Source: Pectobacterium aroidearum (GTDB taxonomy: Bacteria > Pseudomonadota > Gammaproteobacteria > Enterobacterales > Enterobacteriaceae). Taken from it: DNA of 64,000 bases. The translations under genes and the position numbers were made by a program. Within the stretch, counting starts at the first letter, position 1, and each line of letters begins with the position of its first letter. Shown here in pieces: positions 1 through 6,552 of the stretch. The stretch lies in assembly GCF_041228105.1 (NCBI RefSeq), contig NZ_CP166097.1, positions 2,046,001-2,110,000 of the forward strand, read 5' to 3'. Under the pieces are notes generated by a model. That model was not told where the DNA came from and made no database searches. It saw only the letters and a program-made list of their open reading frames with translations.

Positions 1-2
1 CA

Positions 3-542
3 TGCGTTGAAGCGTCCGCAGAAGCGATTTCATATGCTAAAGGTCGGTTAAAAGACGGAGTAACTTATATTCATTCACGCTTTGAAGATGTTCAATTACC
101 TCGTCGTTACGATAATATTGTATTGACGCATGTGCTTGAGCATATTGATGACCCCATCGCTCTGCTTAAGCGTATTAATGATGAATGGTTAGCGGAAGGA
201 GGACGTTTATTCCTCGTTTGCCCTAATGCTAATGCAGCTTCCCGCCAGATAGCCGTAAAAATGGGGATTATTTCCCATAATTCGGCGGTGACTGAAGCAG
301 AATTTGAGCATGGACATCGTTGTACGTATGCACTGGATACACTTGAGCGCGACGCGAGTCTTGCTGGATTACACGTTGCCTACCGTTCAGGTATATTCTT
401 TAAAGCTTTAGCGAATTTTCAATGGGACAAATTATTGCAAACCGATATCATAACAAATGAATATTTAGAAGGTTGCTATCAGCTGGGCCAACAATACCCT
501 GATCTCTGTTCTAGTATATTTTTATTGTGTAAAAAAAAATAA
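3..542 (+). CDS. Class I SAM-dependent methyltransferase, C-terminal part (5' end outside window)
   Basis: The frame is open from the left edge, so the N-terminus and SAM-binding glycine loop lie outside the window. The visible part contains the motif LTHVLEHIDDP, typical of the post-II region of Methyltransf_11/23-type enzymes, followed by a helix with LLKRI and a G-GRLFLVCPNA strand typical of small-molecule or sugar methyltransferases. It ends 44 bases before a glycosyltransferase-like gene and upstream of fliA. The position suggests a role in modifying flagellin or a surface glycan; that role is inferred from context only. The first in-frame start codon, a TTG inside the motif, is internal and not the true start. 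Confidence 0.75.
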   Translation, partial: CVEASAEAISYAKGRLKDGVTYIHSRFEDVQLPRRYDNIVLTHVLEHIDDPIALLKRINDEWLAEGGRLFLVCPNANAASRQIAVKMGIISHNSAVTEAEFEHGHRCTYALDTLERDASLAGLHVAYRSGIFFKALANFQWDKLLQTDIITNEYLEGCYQLGQQYPDLCSSIFLLCKKK

Positions 543-586
543 TCTGATTTTAATTTTTATATAACTAATGAACATGGAGGTTTATT

Positions 587-2008
587 ATGCAAAGCTACGC
601 TCATGCCAAAGCTATGCATCAATTTTATCGGGATGTATTTACAAGAGATATTGAGCTTGGTGAGACGGGTAATATTCCTCTGAGAGTCATAGACAGTGTG
701 GTTAAAGAATTTAATTGCGATGTGTTATTTGTTGCCAGAGAGCTGAGTTTACATGATAGCGGGCTGCCATCCGACAAAGATAAAGCGTTAAAACAACTAC
801 TTGTCACGATGGCCCATGCTAATATGGCTTTCGATGAAAAATGGAGTGGATATCAGAAAAAGCTGCCTGATGAATATGTTATTGGTATTCGCAATTCATT
901 AATAGATATACTGAAATTAAATCCTAATATAGAATACCTTGTCATAGCAATTCAAATTTTATTTAGAATTGGTGACGTTGACTCATCGGTTAATTTGATA
1001 AATAACAATTTCTCGACATTAAAGAACTCCCCGGCAGCTTTCAGAATATTGTTGATGATCTGTATTATTGAAGAGGATTATGAACTTACCTTACCTTTAA
1101 TAAAGGAAATGACATCTAATCAACATTTAATAGGTGAAGATTTGATGGTTTTATTAATGCTGGTTTGTTCGATTTATAGGCTTGGTGGATATCCAGATTC
1201 TTTTATTAACTTCTCTTCGCTCTTAGACGAAAAAGCTCATTCTATTTCAAATGATGACTATAATTGGATAATAAGAAAAAACCATCAGAATAAGAAGACA
1301 ACCATCATCATAGCTTGTGATGTTAAATATTACTATGAGCACGCTATACCAGCATTGTATTCAATTTATGAAACAAATAAAGACAGTTTTAATGTCCATA
1401 TTCATGTTTATAATATTGATGATGAAACATCTATTGATATTAAAAATAAAAATAAGCAGTTTCCTGAGCTAAATATTTCTTGTACGGCAGAGCGTTTATC
1501 TACGTCTTCAAACATGAGTGCCGATTATGCATCAAGGCGATTTGTTTTTGCTAATTACGCTTTAAGTGCATTAGATACCCCTTTGCTAATTTTAGATGCT
1601 GATTGTTTATTAAGAAAGGATTGGCTATCGTCAATTCAAACACAGGCATTTGACTTGATTTTGACGACTACTGAAAATGCGCCTTTTTGGGAAAACGCAT
1701 CGGCAGGTTTTGTTTACCTGGGTGGTGGGGAAGAGTCAAGGAATTATATTGATAGAGTATCGTCATTCATTCATGTTAATTTAGTCAACAATAATCATGT
1801 ATGGTTTTTAGATCAAGTTGCGCTTTCTGCCGCCCTTGATTATGTAAAAGATAAAAATACTGTTTTCAGGATTAATTCCTCATTTGTTTGTGACATTAGC
1901 CATACTGACTACTCATTTATGTGGGTAGTAACCACTATGAAAAATATTGAAGGAAGATATTTTTCATATAAAAATTATCTTATTGATAAATATAGTGTTA
2001 ATCATTAA
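587..2008 (+). CDS. Glycosyltransferase-like protein of the flagellar locus
   Basis: 473 residues; ATG start with a good GGAGG ribosome site 6 bases upstream. Residues 1 to about 230 look helical without a motif I recognise. From about 238 a Rossmann/GT-A-like segment begins (TTIIIACDVKYYYEHAIPAL). LILDADC (D337-A-D339) has the form of a metal-binding DXD motif of GT-A glycosyltransferases, and a Gly-rich stretch YLGGG follows. The gene is visibly more AT-rich than fliA. Lying between a methyltransferase and fliA, it is probably a flagellin-glycosylation enzyme. Fold assignment is moderate; substrate and exact family are unknown to me. Confidence 0.7.
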   Translation: MQSYAHAKAMHQFYRDVFTRDIELGETGNIPLRVIDSVVKEFNCDVLFVARELSLHDSGLPSDKDKALKQLLVTMAHANMAFDEKWSGYQKKLPDEYVIGIRNSLIDILKLNPNIEYLVIAIQILFRIGDVDSSVNLINNNFSTLKNSPAAFRILLMICIIEEDYELTLPLIKEMTSNQHLIGEDLMVLLMLVCSIYRLGGYPDSFINFSSLLDEKAHSISNDDYNWIIRKNHQNKKTTIIIACDVKYYYEHAIPALYSIYETNKDSFNVHIHVYNIDDETSIDIKNKNKQFPELNISCTAERLSTSSNMSADYASRRFVFANYALSALDTPLLILDADCLLRKDWLSSIQTQAFDLILTTTENAPFWENASAGFVYLGGGEESRNYIDRVSSFIHVNLVNNNHVWFLDQVALSAALDYVKDKNTVFRINSSFVCDISHTDYSFMWVVTTMKNIEGRYFSYKNYLIDKYSVNH

Positions 2009-2361
2009 AAAATACGTTACTACATAGCAGCAATCGAATATTATAAGCTCTGTGTCATCTCTGAAATATACCAACAAAAAGGGATGACGCAGCCTGTGTC
2101 TCCCCAGCCCATAAACCTCCTTTCCTCTGCCAGAGGTCTGCGTTAGAATCATCTCCCTTCTGAAGAGATCTACATCACAAATTTTGTATTGCATTGCACC
2201 CTGTGTGCCTGCCAATTGTGTTTCTCATCGCAGAGTCTTTACCTAATCCTGTCATACATGGCAGGAATAACCCTTCTTTTTTGACGCTATTCAGCCGATT
2301 GGCTACCCTACCTAAAAGCATAATAGTGTCGATAACATTATCATCGTAGGTATTTGTCACT
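2009..2361. other. Intergenic region upstream of fliA
   Basis: 353 bases with no convincing gene. GTCGATAA at 2328-2335 resembles a sigma-28 -10 element (consensus GCCGATAA), but the expected TAAA at 15-base spacing is absent: TAAA is present only 11 bases upstream (2313-2316). It is therefore a weak autoregulatory candidate. A FlhDC-dependent promoter is expected here from enterobacterial biology but I could not define its box. Confidence 0.4.
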
Positions 2362-3084
2362 GTGAGCGATTTGTATACCGCCGAAGGCACAATGGATAAA
2401 AATTCCCTTTGGAAGCGCTATGTTCCACTAGTGCGCCATGAAGCCTTGCGTTTACAGGTTCGTCTCCCCGCGAGTGTTGAGCTTGACGATCTGCTACAGG
2501 CTGGTGGTATCGGCTTGCTCAGCGCAGTCGAGCGTTATGATTCGTTGCAAGGTACGGCGTTTACTACCTATGCCGTTCAACGAATCCGCGGTTCGATGCT
2601 GGATGAATTACGCAGTCGTGATTGGGCTCCACGCAGTGTACGGCGTAATGCGCGGGAAGTGGCACAAGCAATGCAGCAGGCTGAACAACAGCTCGGTCGT
2701 ACTCCAACAGAGCAGGAGGTTGCGCAGGCCCTGAATATCACGCTTGAGGATTATCGTCAGATATTGCTGGATACGAACAACAGCCAGCTTTTCTCTTACG
2801 ATGAATGGCGTGAGGAACATGGTGATAGCGCAGAGGCTCTACTGGAAGGCAATGAAGATGCGAATCCATTGCATCAATTGATGGAAGGCAATTTGCGCCA
2901 TCGTGTGATGGACGCGATTGAAAGCCTGCCAGAGCGTGAGAAATTGGTATTGACGCTTTACTATCAGGAAGAGTTGAACCTGAAAGAAATCGGTGCCGTT
3001 CTCGAAGTCGGTGAGTCGAGGGTCAGTCAGTTGCATAGCCAGGCGATAAAGCGCCTGCGCGTGAAATTAATGAACGATGTTTAA
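2362..3084 (+). CDS. fliA: RNA polymerase sigma-28 factor FliA (flagellar sigma factor)
   Basis: 240 residues, the normal FliA length. GTG start, as in the E. coli protein whose N-terminus (SLYTAEG-MDK-SLW) is matched closely. Sigma region 2 (VELDDLLQAGGIGLL, AFTTYAVQRIRG) is followed by region 3 (ARE-VAQAMQQAEQQLGRTPTEQEVA) and a C-terminal region 4 helix-turn-helix (LKEIGAVLEVGESRVSQLHSQAIKRLR). It directs transcription of late flagellar, motor and chemotaxis genes and is held inactive by FlgM until the hook-basal body is complete. fliZ follows about 200 bases downstream in the usual fliA-fliZ order. A sigma-28-type promoter near 34.0 kb is a likely target in this window. Confidence 0.97.
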   Translation: MSDLYTAEGTMDKNSLWKRYVPLVRHEALRLQVRLPASVELDDLLQAGGIGLLSAVERYDSLQGTAFTTYAVQRIRGSMLDELRSRDWAPRSVRRNAREVAQAMQQAEQQLGRTPTEQEVAQALNITLEDYRQILLDTNNSQLFSYDEWREEHGDSAEALLEGNEDANPLHQLMEGNLRHRVMDAIESLPEREKLVLTLYYQEELNLKEIGAVLEVGESRVSQLHSQAIKRLRVKLMNDV

Positions 3085-3287
3085 TTACGCTGCGTAGGAA
3101 TACTGTTATCAAATATATCTTCAGTCTCTGAAGCACAAAAACATGGCAGCATTTGAATATTGATGAGTGTTTTTGCATCAGTATTTACGTGATCAATACT
3201 GCCTGTTGTTAGCACTCCAGGTTTTCTGGCGTAATGAAAGGTGCTGTTGCTTCATATTGAAGTTATATATCGTCATGGAATGGATTC

Positions 3288-3803
3288 ATGCACCCATCAA
3301 TTCGGAAGAAACAGCTGCTAAGCCGTTATCTGAAAGACTTCAAACACAGACAGACCAACTGTTCCCAGTGTGATAAAGAGCTCGACCGCGTTTCACTGGT
3401 ATTTCGCAATCAGCTTATCAATAAAAAATCGATTGGCAGCATCGACAGGCTTATTGATGACGAAATATGGTCCGGTCTTCAACAGGAATTAATCCCGCTT
3501 TGCCGCTTTTGTAGCGAAATATTATGCAATACGACTGCTAGCTATTTCGATATTAAAGCTTTCACGCAGTATCTGATCGAACAGACTGAAGTCCGCCATA
3601 GCACGATGCGCGAGTATGTCATTCGCCTGCGGCGGTTGGACGAGCTGCTGGCTGCAAATAATTACCCCGCGGAAACCTTTTCCCGTCACCGCGATGGGGT
3701 ACAGCAGCGCGTTTGTGATTACCTTCCCGATATTGAGCAAAATATTTACCGCAGTGCCTTACGAAAATACGATCAATATCTGGACTGGCAGCGGCATTTC
3801 TGA
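3288..3803 (+). CDS. fliZ: Flagellar regulatory protein FliZ
   Basis: 171 residues, slightly shorter at the C-terminus than E. coli FliZ. The conserved N-terminal block LLSRYLKDFKH-QT, the CxxC pairs (CSQCDKE, CRFCSE), and the phage-integrase-like SAM segment FDIKAF-QYLIEQTE, TMREYVIRLRRL, YRSALRKY identify it. In enterobacteria FliZ binds DNA, antagonises sigma-S promoters and favours flagellar gene expression. It follows fliA after a 203-base gap, so it is probably co-transcribed. The third E. coli operon member, fliY/tcyJ, is not present here; phoH follows instead. Confidence 0.93.
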   Translation: MHPSIRKKQLLSRYLKDFKHRQTNCSQCDKELDRVSLVFRNQLINKKSIGSIDRLIDDEIWSGLQQELIPLCRFCSEILCNTTASYFDIKAFTQYLIEQTEVRHSTMREYVIRLRRLDELLAANNYPAETFSRHRDGVQQRVCDYLPDIEQNIYRSALRKYDQYLDWQRHF

Positions 3804-4334
3804 CGTACATAATGCGTCGTTCTCAGGCTGACATTGCCAAACCATGGGATACTGACTATACGTAAATGTTATGACAGTGTAAAAAATGCTTGCATTGCAG
3901 GGGCAAATTATTGCACTGTCATACTACTGAAATCATTCGGCACTAATTTTTAGGCAATGGTTAGCAGTAGTTCTACGATGCGATCAATCATTATTCAGTG
4001 GAATAGTCGTTGTCACAGTGAGGAACGCGAATGGTAATGTCCTTTTTTGGACTTTGTAGTCGATGTCAAGATTCTACGCTGCTGACTCGCCGATGCGAGG
4101 GATGTTCCTCCCACTTATTTTCAACGCTACACCATTCTCTTGTTACCCAAACTCTCCGTTTATTTTCGTTTTCTATCCATGAACGCGTTATCCATTTTTC
4201 ACTCGGTTCGTGGATGAATCATGTGTATTTTCTGTCCGCTATTGGCTTAATAAGGAAGCCTAACCTCGTTAGTGAGTTAAACGTCACGCGCTGTAGAACA
4301 GTGCGGTAAGTGAAACAAACTGTAAGGTGCCACT
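3804..4334. other. Intergenic region between fliZ and phoH
   Basis: 531 bases. It holds a 10-base inverted repeat (3870-3879 with 3914-3923, TATGACAGTG/CACTGTCATA) whose right arm starts a Pho-box-like sequence. A small frame at 4031-4309 (92 codons) has a good AGGAA ribosome site and an N-terminal CxxC-x8-CxxC pattern, but the rest looks random; I do not call it a gene. No hairpin terminator for fliZ was obvious. Confidence 0.45.
3916..3933 (+). promoter_or_regulatory. Candidate PhoB-binding site (Pho box) upstream of phoH
   Basis: CTGTCAT (exact half-site) is followed, after the 4-base ACTA spacer, by CTGAAAT (5 of 7 matches), the tandem 7-4-7 arrangement of a Pho box. An additional inverted CTGTCAT half-site lies at 3871-3877. 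E. coli phoH is known to belong to the phosphate-starvation regulon. The site is about 400 bases before the phoH start codon, so a long leader or another promoter would be needed. Confidence 0.4.
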
Positions 4335-5123
4335 ATGGGAAGACAAAAAGCAGTGATCAAAGCTCGTCGTGAAGCAAAACGCGTTATTCGTCGTGAGTCG
4401 CGTAGCCATCGTCAGCGTGAGGAAGAATCGGTCACTTCTCTGGTACAGATGGGCGGGATTGAAGCAATCGGCATGGCGCGTGAGAATCGCGATAATTCCG
4501 TTATTCAAGCTCGTACGGCTGCCCAGGAACATTACTTGTCTGCGATAGAAAACAAACAGTTGATTTTTGCCACAGGCGAAGCTGGCTGCGGTAAAACGTA
4601 TCTGAGCGCTGCGAAAGCGGCGGAGGCACTAATCCATAAAGAGGTTGAGCGTATTATTGTTACGCGGCCAGTATTACAGGCCGACGAGGATCTTGGCTTT
4701 TTACCTGGAGATATTGCGGAGAAATTTGCGCCTTATTTCCGCCCGGTTTACGACATACTTTTGCGTCGGCTGGGGGCCTCTTTCATGCAATACTGTTTGC
4801 GGCCGGAAATTGCCAAAGTTGAAATTGCGCCTTTTGCGTATATGCGCGGGCGGACATTTGAAAATGCAGTTGTGATTTTGGATGAGGCGCAAAACGTGAC
4901 GGTGAACCAAATGAAAATGTTCCTGACGCGTTTAGGCGAGAATGTCACGGTTATCGTCAATGGTGATGTGACGCAGTGCGACTTGCCGGCTGGTGTGAAA
5001 TCCGGCCTGCGCGACGCGCTGGAGCGCTTTGTTGAGGATGACATGATTGGCGTGGTCTCTTTCGGTAAAGAGGACTGTGTGCGTTCGGCGCTGTGCCAGC
5101 GCACGCTCCATGCCTATGGCTGA
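4335..5123 (+). CDS. phoH: PhoH family phosphate-starvation-inducible ATPase
   Basis: 262 residues, nearly identical in layout to E. coli PhoH: a basic N-terminus (GRQKAVIKARREAKRV), Walker A GEAGCGKTYLSA near residue 82, the PhoH signature TRPVLQADEDLGFLPGDI, and Walker B VVILDEAQN near residue 183, followed by the QCDLPAG segment. It is a cytoplasmic P-loop NTPase related to the helicase fold; the physiological RNA-related role is not firmly established. It stands alone between its upstream candidate Pho box and a strong terminator at 5174-5205. Confidence 0.95.
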   Translation: MGRQKAVIKARREAKRVIRRESRSHRQREEESVTSLVQMGGIEAIGMARENRDNSVIQARTAAQEHYLSAIENKQLIFATGEAGCGKTYLSAAKAAEALIHKEVERIIVTRPVLQADEDLGFLPGDIAEKFAPYFRPVYDILLRRLGASFMQYCLRPEIAKVEIAPFAYMRGRTFENAVVILDEAQNVTVNQMKMFLTRLGENVTVIVNGDVTQCDLPAGVKSGLRDALERFVEDDMIGVVSFGKEDCVRSALCQRTLHAYG

Positions 5124-5173
5124 TGTCTGTATGGTGTGGGAGTGAAAACTCCTGTACCATCAGCATATAAAAG

Positions 5174-5205
5174 AAAACGCCCCTGAGTTGCGTCAGGGGC
5201 GTTTT
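5174..5205 (+). terminator. Rho-independent terminator of phoH
   Basis: A perfect 13-base stem (AAAACGCCCCTGA with TCAGGGGCGTTTT) around a 6-base loop, ending in a T-run, 50 bases after the phoH stop codon. Confidence 0.9.
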
Positions 5206-5240
5206 AATATCAGGCATGTACATGTTTGATGGATTGACTC

Positions 5241-5284
5241 GCGGCGTCCTGCCGCTCGCCCTCTGGGCCGCCGTTGGCGGTCCA
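5241..5284. repeat. Candidate dispersed hairpin (REP-like) element
   Basis: Two adjacent GC-rich inverted repeats: GCGGC/GCCGC (5241-5255) and TGGGCCGCC/GGCGGTCCA (5264-5284, one G-T pair). The stretch does not code and lies between two near-identical terminators. Its style resembles short palindromic elements scattered between genes in soft-rot enterobacteria; only one copy is visible here, so repetition is inferred. Confidence 0.35.
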
Positions 5285-5342
5285 AAACGCCAGTCTTGTT
5301 ATTTTGTTGTACCCTGTCAAAGTTTCTTATCTGTACCAACGG

Positions 5343-5390
5343 TATAAAAGAAAACGCCCTTAACTTGCGTTAAGGGCGTTTTCTTTTATA
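5343..5390. terminator. Second, bidirectional terminator next to tRNA-Ser
   Basis: A perfect 21-base inverted repeat (starting TATAAAAGAAAACGCCC) with a 6-base loop CTTGCG. It directly abuts the 3' CCA end of the minus-strand tRNA gene, so it is best placed to stop tRNA transcription, and it could also stop plus-strand read-through. Its left arm repeats the first 17 bases (5166-5182) of the phoH terminator region. Confidence 0.85.
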
Positions 5391-5480
5391 TGGCGGTGAG
5401 GAAGGGATTCGAACCCTTGATACGTTTTCACGTATACACACTTTCCAGGCGTGCTCCTTCAGCCTCTCGGACACCTCACC
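5391..5480 (-). tRNA. tRNA-Ser, anticodon GGA
   Basis: 90 bases with encoded CCA. The class II shape is evident: long variable arm with the GTATACG/CGTATC stem, TTCGAATC T-loop, and anticodon loop CTGGAAA carrying GGA. Acceptor arms GGTGAGG and CCTCACC pair, and G73 precedes CCA. It closely matches the E. coli tRNA-Ser(GGA) sequence. Anticodon GGA reads UCC and UCU codons. Confidence 0.97.
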
Positions 5481-5511
5481 GGGGGTTACCTACAAGGGGC
5501 AACGGGGCGCT

Positions 5512-5540
5512 ACTATAGGGAGTCGCTTAGCTTCGGTCAA
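5512..5540 (-). promoter_or_regulatory. Sigma-70 promoter of tRNA-Ser(GGA)
   Basis: On the minus strand TTGACC (5540-5535), a 17-base spacer, and TATAGT (5517-5512), followed by a GC-rich discriminator typical of growth-rate-controlled stable-RNA promoters. The tRNA 5' end is about 30 bases downstream. Confidence 0.85.
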
Positions 5541-5646
5541 GCAGTATTTAGCGCGAATGGTGCGTCTGGCTAAGCATTGAACGGTAACGGATAGTCAGCG
5601 CTACGGTGTCATGAAAATGCAGGAAAAATGGGTGGGGAATAGGCAT

Positions 5647-5682
5647 AAAAAAACCACAGACCGCGATGGCCTGTGGTTTTTT
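5647..5682 (-). terminator. Terminator of the RpiB/LacAB-like gene
   Basis: Stem AACCACAG/CTGTGGTT flanked by A-run and T-run on either side, so it can act in both directions. It lies 17 bases beyond the stop codon of the minus-strand isomerase gene. Confidence 0.85.
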
Positions 5683-5698
5683 ATCAGCTGTAGGACAA

Positions 5699-6337
5699 TT
5701 ACGCCAGCAGCGTTTTGACGTAGCTGGTCAGTGCTTCGTCTTTGCTGTTAGCGAAGAAGTATTCTTGGAATTTAGGACCAGCAACGGCGCCTTTAACCAG
5801 ATCCTGATCGAGACCTTTCAGAATGGTGATCAGGTCGTTGTAGGTCACTGCTTTTACGGCATCCAGGATTTTTTTGTTACGTTGTTGAGGAACAACGCGA
5901 TCGCTCGGATAGCCACGGCCGCCTTCTTCTTTGAACAGCTGGGTAAACAGGTTTTCCAGGTTCAGTTCAGCGCCCCAGCCAAAGCCTTTAGCGTAAGGAA
6001 CGGATACGGCGTTACCGTTGTTGATCTGAGAGAACAGGTAAGCATCAGATGGGTCAACAACCAGACCACAGATTACGCCTGGGAAAGAGTTACAAGCCAG
6101 CATGGCGCCTTGGCCAGTACCGCAGCCAGTCACAACGAAATCAGCAGCGCCAGAGTTCAGCAGAATAGCAGCCAGAATACCGTTCTGGATGTAGGTCAGC
6201 TGTGCGGCATCTTCAACGGCGTATTGACCGTAGTTGTGTACAGTGTGGCCCAACGGTGCAACCGCTTTGGTCAGAGACTCGGCGATGATGGCGTTTTTGG
6301 CAGCCTGGCTGTTCTCGTTAATCAGTGCAATTTTCAT
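5699..6337 (-). CDS. RpiB/LacA/LacB family sugar-phosphate isomerase
   Basis: 212 residues, longer than classical RpiB (about 150) because of a C-terminal extension. The family core is visible: N-terminal strand MKIALINENS, an active-site Cys in VVTGCGTGQG (C72) with the GTGxG anion hole, and NNGNAV near residue 118. Members interconvert aldose- and ketose-phosphates. The substrate of this long form is unknown to me. A strong AAGGAACG ribosome site fixes the ATG. It forms a single-gene unit with its own terminator, with no sugar transporter beside it. Confidence 0.85.
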   Translation of the reverse strand: MKIALINENSQAAKNAIIAESLTKAVAPLGHTVHNYGQYAVEDAAQLTYIQNGILAAILLNSGAADFVVTGCGTGQGAMLACNSFPGVICGLVVDPSDAYLFSQINNGNAVSVPYAKGFGWGAELNLENLFTQLFKEEGGRGYPSDRVVPQQRNKKILDAVKAVTYNDLITILKGLDQDLVKGAVAGPKFQEYFFANSKDEALTSYVKTLLA

Positions 6338-6514
6338 GTTCGTTCCTTTTCTGTGACGGACAAATACATTTTTTAAAACTGTATTTCAATTTGATGTGTG
6401 CAGTATACCGTTTCAAAAATAAAGCGCAAATCGTGGAAGCAAAGAATGCGGCATAGCCCATAGATTCAGGAAAAACACAATGAACGAAAAAGGGGCGATA
6501 AAGACATAACACAT

Positions 6515-6543
6515 TGAAAAATGGCGCTGTATTTCAGCGCCAT
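6515..6543 (-). terminator. Terminator of betT
   Basis: Stem ATGGCGCTG/CAGCGCCAT (6521-6543) with a 5-base loop, followed on the minus strand by a T-run, 10 bases after the betT stop. Confidence 0.85.
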
Positions 6544-6552
6544 AGGGGAGAG

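Noticed and set aside
5666..6376. Long plus-strand open frame (236 codons) over the sugar isomerase gene
   Set aside because: It is antisense to the RpiB/LacAB-like gene; the minus-strand product has a clear family pattern and ribosome site, the plus-strand one has neither.
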